From assembly GCA_002099365.1 (NCBI GenBank), contig MSED01000006.1:930001-994000 (forward strand): DNA of 64,000 nt, in the 5' to 3' direction. The stretch's first letter is position 1. Every line of letters begins with the position of its first letter. Below are positions 32,101 through 44,500 of the stretch, in pieces. Both the position numbers and the translations under genes were made by a program. Origin of the DNA: Phialophora verrucosa. Its lineage: Eukaryota > Ascomycota > Eurotiomycetes > Chaetothyriales > Herpotrichiellaceae. A model generated the notes under the pieces. The model was not told where the DNA came from and made no database searches. It saw only the letters and a list, made by a program, of their open reading frames with translations.

Positions 32101-35100
32101 CTGGGATGGCGGGTTTCCGTGCAATTTGCCGCACGCAGACTCCATCTTCGGCCTCTAGTACCACTTTACCGATGTACTTCTGACTCTGAACCAGCTTAAA
32201 AGCATCACCAATCCTTGTAATCGGCATTTTTGTCAAAGGCAGAAGTGGTCTTAGCTTTCCCGCCTGATACAGAGCCATGGCCTCAGCAAATACTTTCGCA
32301 ATCTGGGACGGACGTTGCTTTGCGAAGTGGAACATGTCAACCGGGGCGAAGGTGATGTTCTGACCAGCCTCATGCCAAGGAAGCTCTCTTTTGCCATTCG
32401 TCGTGTCGATGAGGATACCGAGGTCTGCAACACAGGACAAGCTTTCCTGAACAAGCGCTTCGGAAGAGCAGTTCAGCACAATATCTACCCCATGGCCATG
32501 GGTAGCTCGCAAGATATTTTCTTTGAATAATGTTGACCGAGTGGAAAAGACGTGATGCCACGGTACGGCACACTCTCTCACAAGGAGATGTGCCTTTTCT
32601 TCGTTGCTGACAGTGGCAAAAACACACGCACCGACATGTTGAGCAAGAGCAAGCGCGGCCTGGCCCACTGCGTCTGCTGCACCGTTCACCAGGACCGTTT
32701 GGCCTTCCTGTATTCGCGCAACATTGACCAAAGCGTGATATGCTGTCTGGAAAGCGACCGGTATCGATGCTGCCTCTGTGAAAGGCATTGTGTCTCCGAT
32801 CTTCTGCACAAGATGGCTTTTAACTCTGGCTGTATTGGTGAAGGGCTGTGAAGTCCATCCACATACGCGATCCCCTGGTGCGCAACTGGCTTGGGCAGTC
32901 GACCCGGTGGCTGTCACAGTCCCGGCAAACTCTCCGACGTAGGTCGCGCCGGTACTGTCTCGCCCCGTGGCAATAGCGACGTCTTTCTGGCTTACAGTAT
33001 GGGCGTAAACTTTGACGCAAACCTCGTCGGGCTCGAGGTCTTGCTTCGTTTCTAGAGTTGGGACAAAAATGGCGCTGTCGACCAATCCAGGAATTTTGAA
33101 ATCCAGTTCGAGGGTTCGGTCATCTCTGTGGAAGGCGGAAACTTCCTCGATGAGTATCTGGCCTGTACTCGCTGCCAGCCAATTTGTGGATGGTGCATCG
33201 GGCATCAACCTAGGCACCAAAAGCGATCCACCGTGCCAGAAATACTGCCACTCATCCTCCTTTCCTTCGTCAGCTGTGTTGAGGGAGCGAGCAACAACTT
33301 TAACGATGCTCTCGAGCAGGGCAGCATCCTCGAGATCCAATTTGTCGCAGCCAAAGGTGACAATCTTCCGATCAGGATGATCTTGTCGGACGCCTCGTAC
33401 CATTTTATCAAGCAGGCTCAGCTTGAAGTCCGTAGGGCTCTGAATGCCAGCGACCACCCAAAGAGTGTTCTGGCTTTGTGACAGCAATCTCTTCAATGTT
33501 TCTTCTCCGGCGACTTTATACCCCCAGTCAGTCACTCCGGCATCATCGATCACGACGCTGAGGGGAGACTCCTCGGAAGCCGAAGTAGCGCAGTGTGGCG
33601 CGATAGTGGTCATGGATTGAAGTTGCTGTACGAGTTGCTGACCTAGGATTCTGCTGCTGTCAGTCTCAGGGTTGCATAGGATCTGCAATTGCGACATCGT
33701 GGTTGTTCCCGGACCATTAGCAGGCATCTCCATCGGTACCCATTTGATCCCATAGCAAGAGGCGGGTGCTGCATTTCCGCTCTTTGCCGTGCCACTTCCT
33801 TCCCCGATGCCCTGGAAACCCTCTTTGGACAGAGAGCCTACCTCTACCAATCCTCCATCAGCGCCCTCTTGCAGGATGGTGACATCCACTGATCCATGTC
33901 TGCGTCCGGTCTCGGTCAAGTCGCAGACCACTGTCAACCGACTCCCAGGTTCTTTGAGAATGTCTGCCGAGATCGACACCTCTCCGATGGAAGTCAGCAT
34001 CACAGGGCCAGTGCTGCAGTGCCTATGGTACAAGGGGAGCACAATATGCATGAACGCATCAAAGACCACAGGATGGATGATGTGTTGCTCAATGTGAGTC
34101 GAGGGCATGCATGCCCTAACGTCGGGAATTTCGACAGCACCCAATGCTTTGCAGTGTCCAAGCCTTAAGTCTTTGATGATCGAAAACAAGTCTCCATAGT
34201 CGATTCCGTTCTGACGGAGTTGGTCGTACAACAAGCTGCTCGGGAGACTCTCTGTATATTGGTGCTCAAACATGCTCACCTTTTTTTGGGCCAGCACACT
34301 GCTATCTTCCGTCCCGGGAAACAAAGCAGAATCAGAATCATACTCTGGTCTCACAAGCCCGTGGCAGTGTTCGTTCCACGTGCCGTCTGCAGCCAACGAG
34401 CTTACTCTGAACTCTTCCCAGAAGAGGTGTAGCTTTTGGTTTGAGTAGTGCGAGGGCTTCAGACTGATCATGGTCTCGACACTTTCAGGTGAATCCGGAA
34501 CGACTAGGGCTTTCGAGAATATCACATCCTTAAAGATAAATTTTCGAATGGATCTCGTTTCCCCACGGTCCTGGGAAATTTGTCGCAGGCCTTCGATAGC
34601 CATGCATAGGAATGCAGAGCCAGGATACAACGCGAAGCCATCGATGATATGTTCCCGCAACCATGGAAGGTTATCGACGCTCAAAGTATGTCGGAAAATA
34701 GGCTCAAGTACGGTGCTACCAGTTAACCTCAAGCCAAGTAGGTCATGGGGAGCATGTCTTCGGAAACGGTATTCTTTGCTGAGTCGGGATTCATGCCAGT
34801 AATTGTTGGAGTGGTCCCATGGATATGGCTCAAGGTCGAGGAGCATCTGCGTTGGCGAAGCCGCCGTGTCCACTTTGATGCAGACACCTTGTTCGAAAAG
34901 ACTTCCCAGCATCTCAAGGGCCGCTACGCTTGAGTCCTTCTTCCTGACAAGGCTCGACACATGGGACCATTTTGGATACTCCGGTTTCATCGAAGTCATT
35001 GTTTGCCGTACCGGACTCTGAAGGGCGGGATGTGGCCCGACTTCGACGAGGACAAGAGGAGGAGAACCCGACATCCGGAACATCTCAACTAGTTGCTCGA

Positions 35101-37744
35101 GAGCTTCCGAGAAGCGAACTTTTGATACAAGATTTTCAACCCAATACGCTGGCCCGACCTCTGTCAGTCGCTCGCAGCCGGTTACTGAAGAGAAAAACGA
35201 AACGGATGTTTGAGGATATTTTGTCGACACTTTGGAGATGGCTTCAAGGAATCTTTCCGCAATTGCCCGCATGTGATGTGAATGGTAGGCGATGTCGACT
35301 TTCAGTTTTCTGTTGAAAATGGATTGGCGATCCAGTAGGTCCTTCAGTTCAGCCACGGCTTCGGCGTCTCCCGAGATTGTGACGTTCGAAGGACTATTGA
35401 CGCATGCGACAGTTGCATTGCCTCGTTGTAATTGTTTCAGGTATCGGGACACCTCGACTTCGCCCAAGCCCGCTGCAAGCATTGCTCCCTTTTCTATGGC
35501 AGCCTCCTTGCACCAGGCTGCCACGAAGCCTTTGTGATAAGAGATTGTGACGGCAGATTCCTGGCTGAGGATCCCAGCAGCATAAGCTGCGGCTACCTCT
35601 CCACTCGAGTGACCGAGGACAGCCGTTGGCTCAATGCCAGCTTCAGTCAAATGGTCAACAATAGCTATTTGAATTGCTGTTGTAGAAGGTTGCGAGAGTT
35701 CGCTGGAGTTGATCCTGGATAGGGTCTCACCACGCTGCAACTCATCGAGTAGGTCCCAGGTGGCTCCCAGTTTGAAGAGAGTCTTCCGGGACCTTTTCAA
35801 GGACTCTTTGAAAGCTGAGCTGCGGCCTAGGAGCTCACGGCCCATCTGAGAGTATTGTGCACCTTGTCCTGTGAAGAGAAAGACAACACTCGGGGTGGCA
35901 GATGCCTTGGTGGGTCGCGCCTTCGCCAGGGACGATACCAGGTCTTCATGTGTCGCCGCTACGATGCTTGTCCTCCAGGAAAATGCCGAACGGCAGATTC
36001 CAAGTGTATAAGCAAGCTTGTCCCTGAGTTCGTTGTTTGTGTGGTGGGAGCCCAACCAGCGGTTTAGGTTCCTAACAGACGCCTCTAATGATAATTTCGA
36101 CTTCGCTGAGACGACAAAGAGACGAGGAATCGGAGCGACAGGCGGCTTCTCCAAGCCTTCCTCACCTTCATGGACAAAACCCGGCACCGCATCTTCGCAA
36201 GTGGTACCATTCGTATGATGATTTGTATGCCCATTCGCCTCAGGGAATTCAGATCCTCGATACACATCCGACAATCCTTTGGATATAGCCTTGTTGAACT
36301 CGGATCCAGTGTGCCAGCCATTGGACAAATTTCCTAGAGAAGGAGCTGACTCGAGAATGACATGAGCGTTTGTACCTCCAAAGCCGAAGCTGTTCACCGA
36401 TAATCGCCGCACTCCGTCATGTGGCCAAGGCTGCAATGTGCGAGGGACCTGAAGAAGAATCAGTGTGGAATGCCGGTCCCTGTATGAGCACTTACAATGA
36501 TACTGCCGGAGGCTAGATTTGCGCGCATGACATCCTTCATTGTCTCTAGCGCAGCCACAGGTGGGATCATCGCCTTCTCAAGAACTAAGACGGATTTGAT
36601 GATGCTGGCGAGTCCGCTCGTACTTTCAGAGTGCCCAATATTGGCTTTCAAGGAACCGAGGAACAACGGAAATTCCCTTCCAGGGTCTTTCGCAAATACT
36701 TCACGGATCGACTTCACCTCCGCGGCGTCACCAGCCTGGGTCCCAGTCCCATGGGCCTCGATATAGGCAACCGATGCCGGATCGATGCCGGCACGACGAT
36801 ACAAAGAGCTTGTCAACTCCATCTGTGAATTGGAGCTGGGAAGTAGTATCCCGTTAGTTCTGCCGTCTTGGTTGACGCCAGTGTTACGAATCACGGCTCG
36901 TATCGAGTCCCCATCTCTCAGCGCATCTTTCAGCCGTTTGATCACAATGGCTGCCACGCCTTCTGCACGGCCATAGCCGGCGCCCCGACTGTCGAACGGG
37001 TAGCATCGGCCATTATCATTGATCATGCTGGCAGCACATTAGCGAACCATACTCGAGCAGTGTTACCCGTTTGACTTACTGAAGAGCACTCATTGCCATT
37101 GTCATGTCGGGACCAAGCAAGAGATTGGTTCCTCCGATTATCGCCATTGTGGTCTCCCCGAGTCTCAACGCCTGGCACGCGAGATGCAATGCCACCATGC
37201 TGCCAGAACATCCAGTGTCGAGACTCATGGACGGCCCTTTTAGATCGAAAACGTACGAGATCCTGCCACAGGCCGTGGCATCACCGCAACCCGTTAGGTG
37301 GTGCTTCGGGATGTAACTGGGGTCTTTGTAGATTTGTCGGTCATAGTCGCGGCTCACGAGGGCGACATAGACACCGGTTTGTGAGCCACGGATATTCTCT
37401 ATCGGGATCCCAGCATTCTCGAGAGCCTCATAAGTCACCTCGAGTAAAATCCTCTGTTGCGGGTCTATCGCATTGGCTTCTGCTGCTGGTACGCCGAAGA
37501 AGCCCGCGTCGAACTCTGCAATGTCCTGTTGAAGAAAGAAGCCGCCTCGCGAGTTGTGCGTTCCAGGAGCAGCCGCGTCCGGATGATGAAACGCCTTCCA
37601 GTTGTAACGGTCTTCTGGCACGTCCGTCCAATGCTGTCGTCCTTCCGAGACTATGTCCCAGAGCTTTTCTGGAGTATCTGCGCCACCTGGCAGCCGACAG
37701 CTCAAACCAACAATGGCGATAGGCTCCGGTACCGAGTCTGCCAT
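29177..37744 (-). CDS. PKS1: highly reducing PKS with C-terminal carnitine acyltransferase domain
   Basis: Five exons (37744-37080, 37027-36496, 36448-30323, 30267-29330, 29276-29177) close in frame to give 2786 residues. Domain order: KS (1-435; DTGCSGS with Cys179, EAHGTGT His314, NIGHSE His354), AT (about 588-890, GHSSGE Ser680), DH (about 968-1283, REHIIDGFALYPG with His999 in HxxxGxxxxP), ER (about 1500-1835), ketoreductase-like region (about 1853-2073), ACP (GLDSL, Ser2137), then a 560-residue choline/carnitine acyltransferase domain (from about 2225). The last carries the catalytic GDHTGLDAG (His2514, Asp2518). No methyltransferase lies between DH and ER. The KR has lost its GGxGGLG nucleotide loop and its catalytic Tyr segment, so it should be inactive. 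cAT-terminated HR-PKSs are known from Trichoderma (Tv6-931), where cAT releases and recaptures acyl product. Product inferred, not known. Confidence 0.9.
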
Positions 37745-38925
37745 CTTCTCAGATCTAGATGGGCGCCACTAACATCAGCTTCAGAATTGAGACAGCACCT
37801 GTTGAAGCTGCTATCCGTCGCTGGGTTTGTGTGGACTTGTTCCGTCAGAGAGCTTAGTATGAAGTCGGTCTCGCCATGGCCATGAAGGGCACGATCCCGC
37901 AACTACTAATCTCTGAACACCAGAGTAGGGAAGACCGCCATGGTCTTGGACTGGAGTGAGAGCATCACCCACATCTCGGCACTCCTCGAAAGTAGACCCG
38001 CCGCGTCGGCACTTCGAATAACTTGGTACCGTGGCTCTCTCAGCACCTGCGCAATTGACGTTTCACGTCCTTGTCACCCCGTATGCAGGCGTCTAGAAGA
38101 CGCCTCCACCTTGCATAGTCTCGACCCTTGAGGTCGATTGTCGACCAACAGCATCTTGTGGGGCGGCCAGAATTTGTCACGAAGGTCTATCCTCAGTGAG
38201 AACAAGTACTTTCCTTCTGAGTACCAGTGTCGTCGACATGGTCCAGCCTTGCAACCCCTGTCGATGCAAGCAGATGAACCGCATCGCTAGTGCAAAATCA
38301 GAGCGGCAACTGAAGATCATCCTTGAGATGTTCGCCCAAAGCGGTAGTACGTTATAGAAGTACAACCCTGGGATATTTCTCTAGACCTCCGGCTAAACAT
38401 CGCGGTTCGGGCTCCGATGGCGAAGCCAAGTCGGTCACAGCCCCGATGTATTATTGAACAGGTTACGCGTTCTTTACAGCCGTCTGCTTCGCATGCTTGG
38501 GGCCAGTCGTACATTAACATCAATTAGCCTAAAGGTAAGGCGACCTGCGAATAGCCCCCGCAGGTTCACGGATATTCGGTCAGCCAAGTAATTTGGCTCA
38601 GGCGTGGTATGGGGTCTATCTAGCAACTAGTTGCACAAGACTTTCCCAGCTGGTAAGTCCCAATTGAGTTTCAGAGCCGGCACGAAAGCAGAAGGTGGTA
38701 GGTACCATGGCCAAGTCAGCAAAGTGATCAAAGTTCGGTAAGACGGTTTAATCGTGACAAGAGTCTTCTGTTATGGACGACCCCCCAAGCTTTCTGTGTA
38801 CGAAAGCTTCCACGAACAGGCCAGGTTCATACAAGCGACAACTCAAAAGCTTTCCCTCAGAAGCAGCCCTCTGAAGAGCAACTGCCGAGCTGAGCTACTA
38901 TACCACTACTGGCGTGCTCTATCAA
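37745..38925. other. Intergenic region upstream of PKS1
   Basis: Between the PKS1 start and the hydrolase stop (both minus strand), and likely the PKS1 promoter. It contains a 39-codon plus-strand open frame at 38238-38357 beginning MVQPCNPCRCKQMNR, faintly like the first cysteines of a Zn2Cys6 cluster but too short to be called a gene. Confidence 0.45.
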
Positions 38926-40056
38926 TCATGCGTATGCAATGTTGCTCTCTTGAATGGGAGCAGCATGAAGACCCTTAGGCTGAATGGCCCGCGTTGATGC
39001 AACGCCATTTCCCGCGCCCGTCAAGTGTCCGCGGACGACTTGCCAGACAAAATCAATCTGCCACTTCATCAACATGGGCATTGTCGGTCCATGCAGCACA
39101 TAGATGTGGTCCTTGCCTGGCGCAACATGCAGCCTTTTCGGGCCCTTCAGCGAGTTGAACACCTCTTTTTGTTGTTCGGGGGGGGAGATGGTATCCAGTT
39201 CTGGCGTCAGAAACATGACCGGGGTGGGTGCGACTGCTTGAACCATCGCCTTTGGCACAGGTTCGAACAGAAACATCCGATGGTAGGACTGGATGGTGGT
39301 CCCGTTGGGGTTGTGAGTCAACCCCGGGTCGAAGTCGTGGCATGACTCGACCTCTGCTTGCTGGCGTCGCTCTTCCTCTGCCTCCTTGGCTTTCCGTTCC
39401 TCCTCCTCTTCATCCTGGTTGACGTTTACGTGGGAGTTGAAGGGCATTTGAGCCAAGGATTCCCCGATTGGCAGCATATACGGCGGGTTGCCATGGAGTG
39501 TCTGCGATTCACGATCCTTCATCAATTTCGTCTTGAGTCTCTGGGCATCAGCTGCCGTGACGGGGACGAACTTGAAGATCGGCGCGATCGCTATGACCGC
39601 TGCGATCCTCCTATCCACCGCCGCTGCGGAAAGAGCGATGCCCGCCGACATGGAGATCCCCCAGAAGACTATGGCCTTCGCGTCGACGACAGGCAAGGTG
39701 CTGAGGTAGGTGAAAGCATCGGAGTAGTCTTCCGTTTGCTTGAAGGGGTCGATGTCGTTGCGTGGAAAGCCGCCGCTCTTGCCTGTGCTTCGAGGGTCAT
39801 AGACGAAGGCCGTAATGCCTGCCTTTTGGAATTCCTCCGGCACTCCGGGGGGGAAATTGTCTTTCGTGCAGTTGTACTGTTGTGTCCCCGATCAGGTGTC
39901 TGCCATTTCACATCCTCCTTTGAGTAGTAGAATAGATTGACTTACCCCGGGCGTCAATATCACAGCAGGACCTCTCTGAGCCGCTGCATAAAGCCTCCCG
40001 CAGATGTGCACGCCGTCAAGGGTCTTGAATCTCACGATCTCGTATGTCTTTGCCAT
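38926..40056 (-). CDS. Alpha/beta hydrolase of the PKS cluster
   Basis: Two exons, 40056-39946 and 39876-38926, joined by a 69-base phase-0 intron, give 353 residues. After MAKTYEIVRFKTLDGV come VILTPGYNCTKDN and ITAFVYDPRSTGKSGG, the start of the alpha/beta-hydrolase fold. The nucleophile elbow is FWGISMSAGIA with Ser112. The acid is probably Asp265 (TPELDTISP) and the base His294 (GKDHIYV). This subgroup is frequent beside fungal PKSs and includes polyketide transferases and thioesterase-like release enzymes. A charged Glu/Lys/Arg-rich helix of about 27 residues (190-216) is inserted before the last third, which is unusual. The gene starts 1.5 kb from the PKS2 start in divergent orientation. 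It could release PKS2, which lacks its own releasing domain. Confidence 0.8.
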
Positions 40057-41568
40057 GTTTTCTGTTGAAGACGTTGCCGGGCTTGCTCGTGATGTTGGGC
40101 TTTCCTGGTTCGAGAGTTGAACTCGCGACGCCGCTTGTACCTCGTGGTCTTGGACTTCCCGGGCTGAGAGCTTGACTCGCGAGACCGATCGTCGAGAAGA
40201 GTACGGACCGCCGCAAGCACGGCGGCCGGGTAAACTTCGTACTCAGGCCTTGAGGCCATGCTGTAAGGAAGGCTTAGGCTTCGAGACCATGCTTTCCAAG
40301 ACTTGTTGTCCACAGGTACGTAGTACACACGCTGTCTAGGCGAGGTTCATGCCCGCAGGTAGACTGTGGACCTCGCTGTTCAGGAACCCATTATTGACGG
40401 AGGCGGACGATCGCCGCGTCTGAAAAGGCATATAAACTGCGACAAGGCAGCAGCAGAGCACGCCTGTGGGGAATCTGTGAACGCCGGTATTCAAGGCATG
40501 CTTCCTATAGTAGGACGTCTGCAAGGAATAAGTTGACTGGCCGGGGAGGCGTGCAAGGGTGCTGTATGTACTGTGTATGGTGTCTTGCAGAAGCGAAGCG
40601 GGTGATATTATTCCTTCATGCCACTTCGGACTCACCCTGAACCCGACCTGCCGCGGCTGCAGAAGGCGGCCCCCGCCAATTACCAACCTTCAAGGACTCT
40701 TCACGATTTCTTCAAGGATACGTATGCACTGCATACCAACCAGGGTGGGGTCCTTGGAAGTGCTGGGCCTAGCCGGACGGACCGTGTGGAGGAAGGGCGC
40801 GGGTGACCCCATGGGGCGGACGGAGTTGCAATGAAACAATTCCTGATCTGGTGGGAGAGACTGGCTTGAACGTCTTTACAAGAACTTACTAACAGTAACA
40901 ATCACAATACTGGTGACGCCTAGGCTGCACCAGGGTTAGTCCACTAAGAACGAGCTTCGACATCACACCCCGCTCGTAAACACAACTCGCAGCAACAAAG
41001 AGCTCTGCAGAGCCTGACGCAACACAACAGCACGCCAAAAGGATTCCCCTGAGTTCTGCCGGCCAAAGCAGATACAGTACGGAGCGGGCCTCGATCATGA
41101 CCCGGTTCGACGAGATGGCGGATACTGACTCTTGGCCACCCTTCCCGTACTTGCTAATTACCCACGGTGTTGACAGGCGGCAATTGCCAGAGTATGTCGC
41201 CTACGGCTAAGTAAGTACCGTATGTAGGAGAGTTGGCATGGCATGTCCTCAGTATTGATGCTTTTTGCCGAACTTGTACCGGGTGACGGAGGACAGAGCT
41301 TCCTGGCCTGGTGGTATATGTCGCGACATATGAAAATGAAAATCGCTTTCGGGGTCAAAAGCCATCTGCCCATTGCAAGCTGGACGTGGGCCTTCCAGCC
41401 CTGTCTCTTTTGGTCGGGTAAAGCAAAGCACAAAACCCGGGGCCAGGTCCTAATGGTCGAGTGTTTAAGTTCTTTTTTCTTCGAGTCGGGCTTGCTCGAC
41501 TGATAGATTTGGTCTTCTTTGGCATGCTCAAGTGATAGGGCTTGGTCTTCAATATTGGCACATTCAAC
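40057..41568. promoter_or_regulatory. Bidirectional promoter region, hydrolase / PKS2
   Basis: A 1.5 kb spacer from which the hydrolase (minus) and PKS2 (plus) are transcribed outward. No coding sequence recognised, so it is the most likely place for cluster regulation. A minimal upstream reading frame (ATG-CTC-AAG-TGA, 41524-41535) lies 33 bases before the PKS2 ATG. No transcription-factor site was identified with confidence. Confidence 0.5.
41524..41535 (+). promoter_or_regulatory. Minimal upstream ORF before PKS2
   Basis: ATG CTC AAG TGA, three sense codons, 33 bases before the PKS2 ATG. Such leaders can lower translation. Whether it is transcribed is unknown. Confidence 0.3.
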
Positions 41569-44500
41569 ATGGGAAGCCTGTCAAATAGCCATGTCAATGG
41601 ACAGTATGACCCTAACAACCACCTCAATGGTAATGGTGTCGACGGCACCAGCCATGGCCCATCGACCCCAGACCCAATTGCCATTGTGGGCATGGCGTTG
41701 AGATTACCGGGAAAGATCCATTCACCAGAGGCATTATGGCAGCTGCTGATCGACAAGAAGGACACGCGAGGGACCGTCCCACCGACAAGATACAATGCTG
41801 ACGGATTTTACTCTGCTTCTAAGAGGCCCGGATGCACCGGTGTCAAGTACGGTCACTTCCTCGACGAGAGCGATGGCATTGATTTACTGGATACATCGTT
41901 CTTCACGATGAGTAAAGCCGAGGTAGAGAAACTGGACCCTCAACAACGGATGCTCTTAGAGGTCGTGTACGAATGTATGGAAAACGGGGGCCAGAGAAAC
42001 TGGCGGTCCAGCAACACGGGCGTCTTCGTGGGCACTTGGGGAGATGTGAGTGGAAGAGTGAGAGCGATGTCTGACGGTGCTGACTGGATTTGCTAGGACT
42101 GGCAGGACTTCCTGGCAAAGGATCCCCAGCAGACTGGAGGCATGCTCAACGTCTCTGGAGCTGGTGACTTTGCAATCTCCAATCGAGTGTCATACGAGTA
42201 CGACCTTCAAGGGCCAAGGTGAGTGTCCACACCGTATGCTGGTCACGATCATCTGACGACAGCCAGCATGACCATCAAGGCCGCTTGTGCTTCCTCGGTA
42301 ATATGTCTACACGAAGTAAGCCGTGCGCCGCTTGACGAGTGAATGCAGTACCTGATGAACCACAGGCATGTCAGGCTATATTAAACGGAGACTGTGACTC
42401 GGCGATTGTCGCTGGCACAAATCTCATCCTCACGCCTTCACAGACAATTTCTCAGACCGAAGCCGGAGTATTATCGCCGACCGGCCAATGTCGTACCTTT
42501 GATGCATCAGCCAACGGGTACGCACGCGGTGAAGCCATCAACGCAATCTATATCAAGAAAATTAGCGATGCAATGAGAGACCACGACCCCATCCGGGCGA
42601 TTGTCCGAGCCACGGCGGTCAATTGTGACGGCAGGAGCGCAGGACTCTCTCAACCCAACCCAGAAGCACACGAGCGCTTGATACGGCGAGCGTATGCAAA
42701 GGCTGGCCTGACAGACTTCTCAGAGACCCCGTTCGTGGAAGTCCACGGCACAGGCACGCCGAGCGGCGACCCGCTGGAACTTCAAGCTATTTCGAAGGTG
42801 TTTTGTGGCGACGGAGACACATACGTGGGGAGTGTGAAAGCAAATGTCGGGCACGGTGAAGGAGCTTCGGGTATCACCAGCATCATCAAGGCGGTCATGG
42901 CCCTTGAGCACCAAACTATTCCGCCGCAGGTCAACTTCTCTAGTCCCAATCCAAAGATACCGTTCGAAGAAGCACGCTTGCTCGTACCGCTGGAGCCGAT
43001 ACCATGGCCAAGCGACAGGCCCCAGAGAATAAGCGTCAATTCATTCGGCATCACAGGTGCTAACGCTCATGCGATCATCGAGTCCGCAGCGTCATACGGT
43101 GTTCACCGCGGACATTCTTCGAACAGTATTGGGGATGGCATGCCAAATGGTGTCGCCCACGACACTAACAAGTCTGCACTTTTGCTCTTCTCGGCCACAA
43201 ATGCCGAATCACTCAAAAAGCGATCATTAGATCTGCGAGACTACGCCCTGGCTCACTCTGACAGAATCAACGACTTAGCATATACGCTGGCAGTGCGACG
43301 AGACCACCTTCCTCACCGAGCATTCTGTGTAACAAATGGTGCGTCGATGGGAGAACTTGTCGCTGCCGATAAAGCCAAGCACGCGCCTCAGCCAGTCTTT
43401 GTCTTCACCGGCCAGGGCGCGCAATGGCCTGCCATGGGGAAGGAGCTCCTAGAACACTTCCCGAGTTTCAGAGATGATATGCTGCATTTCTCACAGCTGC
43501 TTAGCCACTTACCCCATCCTCCTCCTTGGGACTTGATCGAAGAACTTCTAAAGCTCGGACCCAAAAGCCGACTTGATAAGGCGGAATTCGCTCAGCCATT
43601 GTGCACGGCTCTCCAAGTCGCCTTGGTTAATCTGCTACGGGGTCTTGATGTTGCGCCAATAGCGGTCGTGGGCCATTCCAGCGGCGAGATAGCGGCAGCA
43701 TACGCCGCTGGCGCCATCACCGCAGAAGAGGCCGTCATCATCGCCTACTACCGTGGCTTCACGGCGACTAGCTCGTCTCGAAGAGGAGCAATGGCCGCTG
43801 TAGGCATTGGACGGGCCGAAGCCATTCTGTACCTTGAGAAAGGAGTCGTCATTGCTTGCGACAACAGCCCGAACGGCGTGACGCTTTCGGGGGACGAAGA
43901 CGCCCTCAATCGAATGACCGAGCAGATGAAGTTTGATGACGACAGTCTATTCATTCGCATGCTCAAGACGGACGGCATGGCGTATCATTCACACCATATG
44001 CTCGAAGTGGGAAACAAGTACGAGGAGCTTCTGAAACCGCTCGTGATGGCGAGACCAGCCGCCGTTCCTTTCTACTCGACAGTCACTGGGAAGCTGGCCG
44101 AGGGCAGACCACTGGGACCCTCGTACTGGAGGGAGAACCTGGAGTCTACCGTAAAATTCTACCCTGCTGTCAGAAACATGATAGAAAGCTGGAAATCAGA
44201 TCTTTTATTTCTCGAAATTGGACCTCATTCAGCGATGGCAGGTCCACTTCGGCAGATCTTCAAGGCTACGCCCTCCAAGAGTCGGCTGACATACCTTCCG
44301 ACGTTGACTCGTGGTAAGAACGCTCATGACTGCATTCTGGAGATGTGCGGACATTTGTTCTTGCAGACGGTGCCTGTTCGATTTGGCAAGCTTACTCCCG
44401 GCTGCCAGACACTCACCGACGTGCCAAACTATCCCTGGAGACATGACATTTCTCTCTGGGCCGAGAACAGAGTCGTTAAAGAATGGTAAGAACAAAGCCC

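Noticed and set aside
38238..38357. 39-codon frame starting MVQPCNPCRCKQMNR, resembling the start of a Zn2Cys6 transcription factor
   Set aside because: Only the first cysteines fit, the spacing of the rest does not, and the frame stops early. It could be a remnant, but there is no support for a regulator gene.
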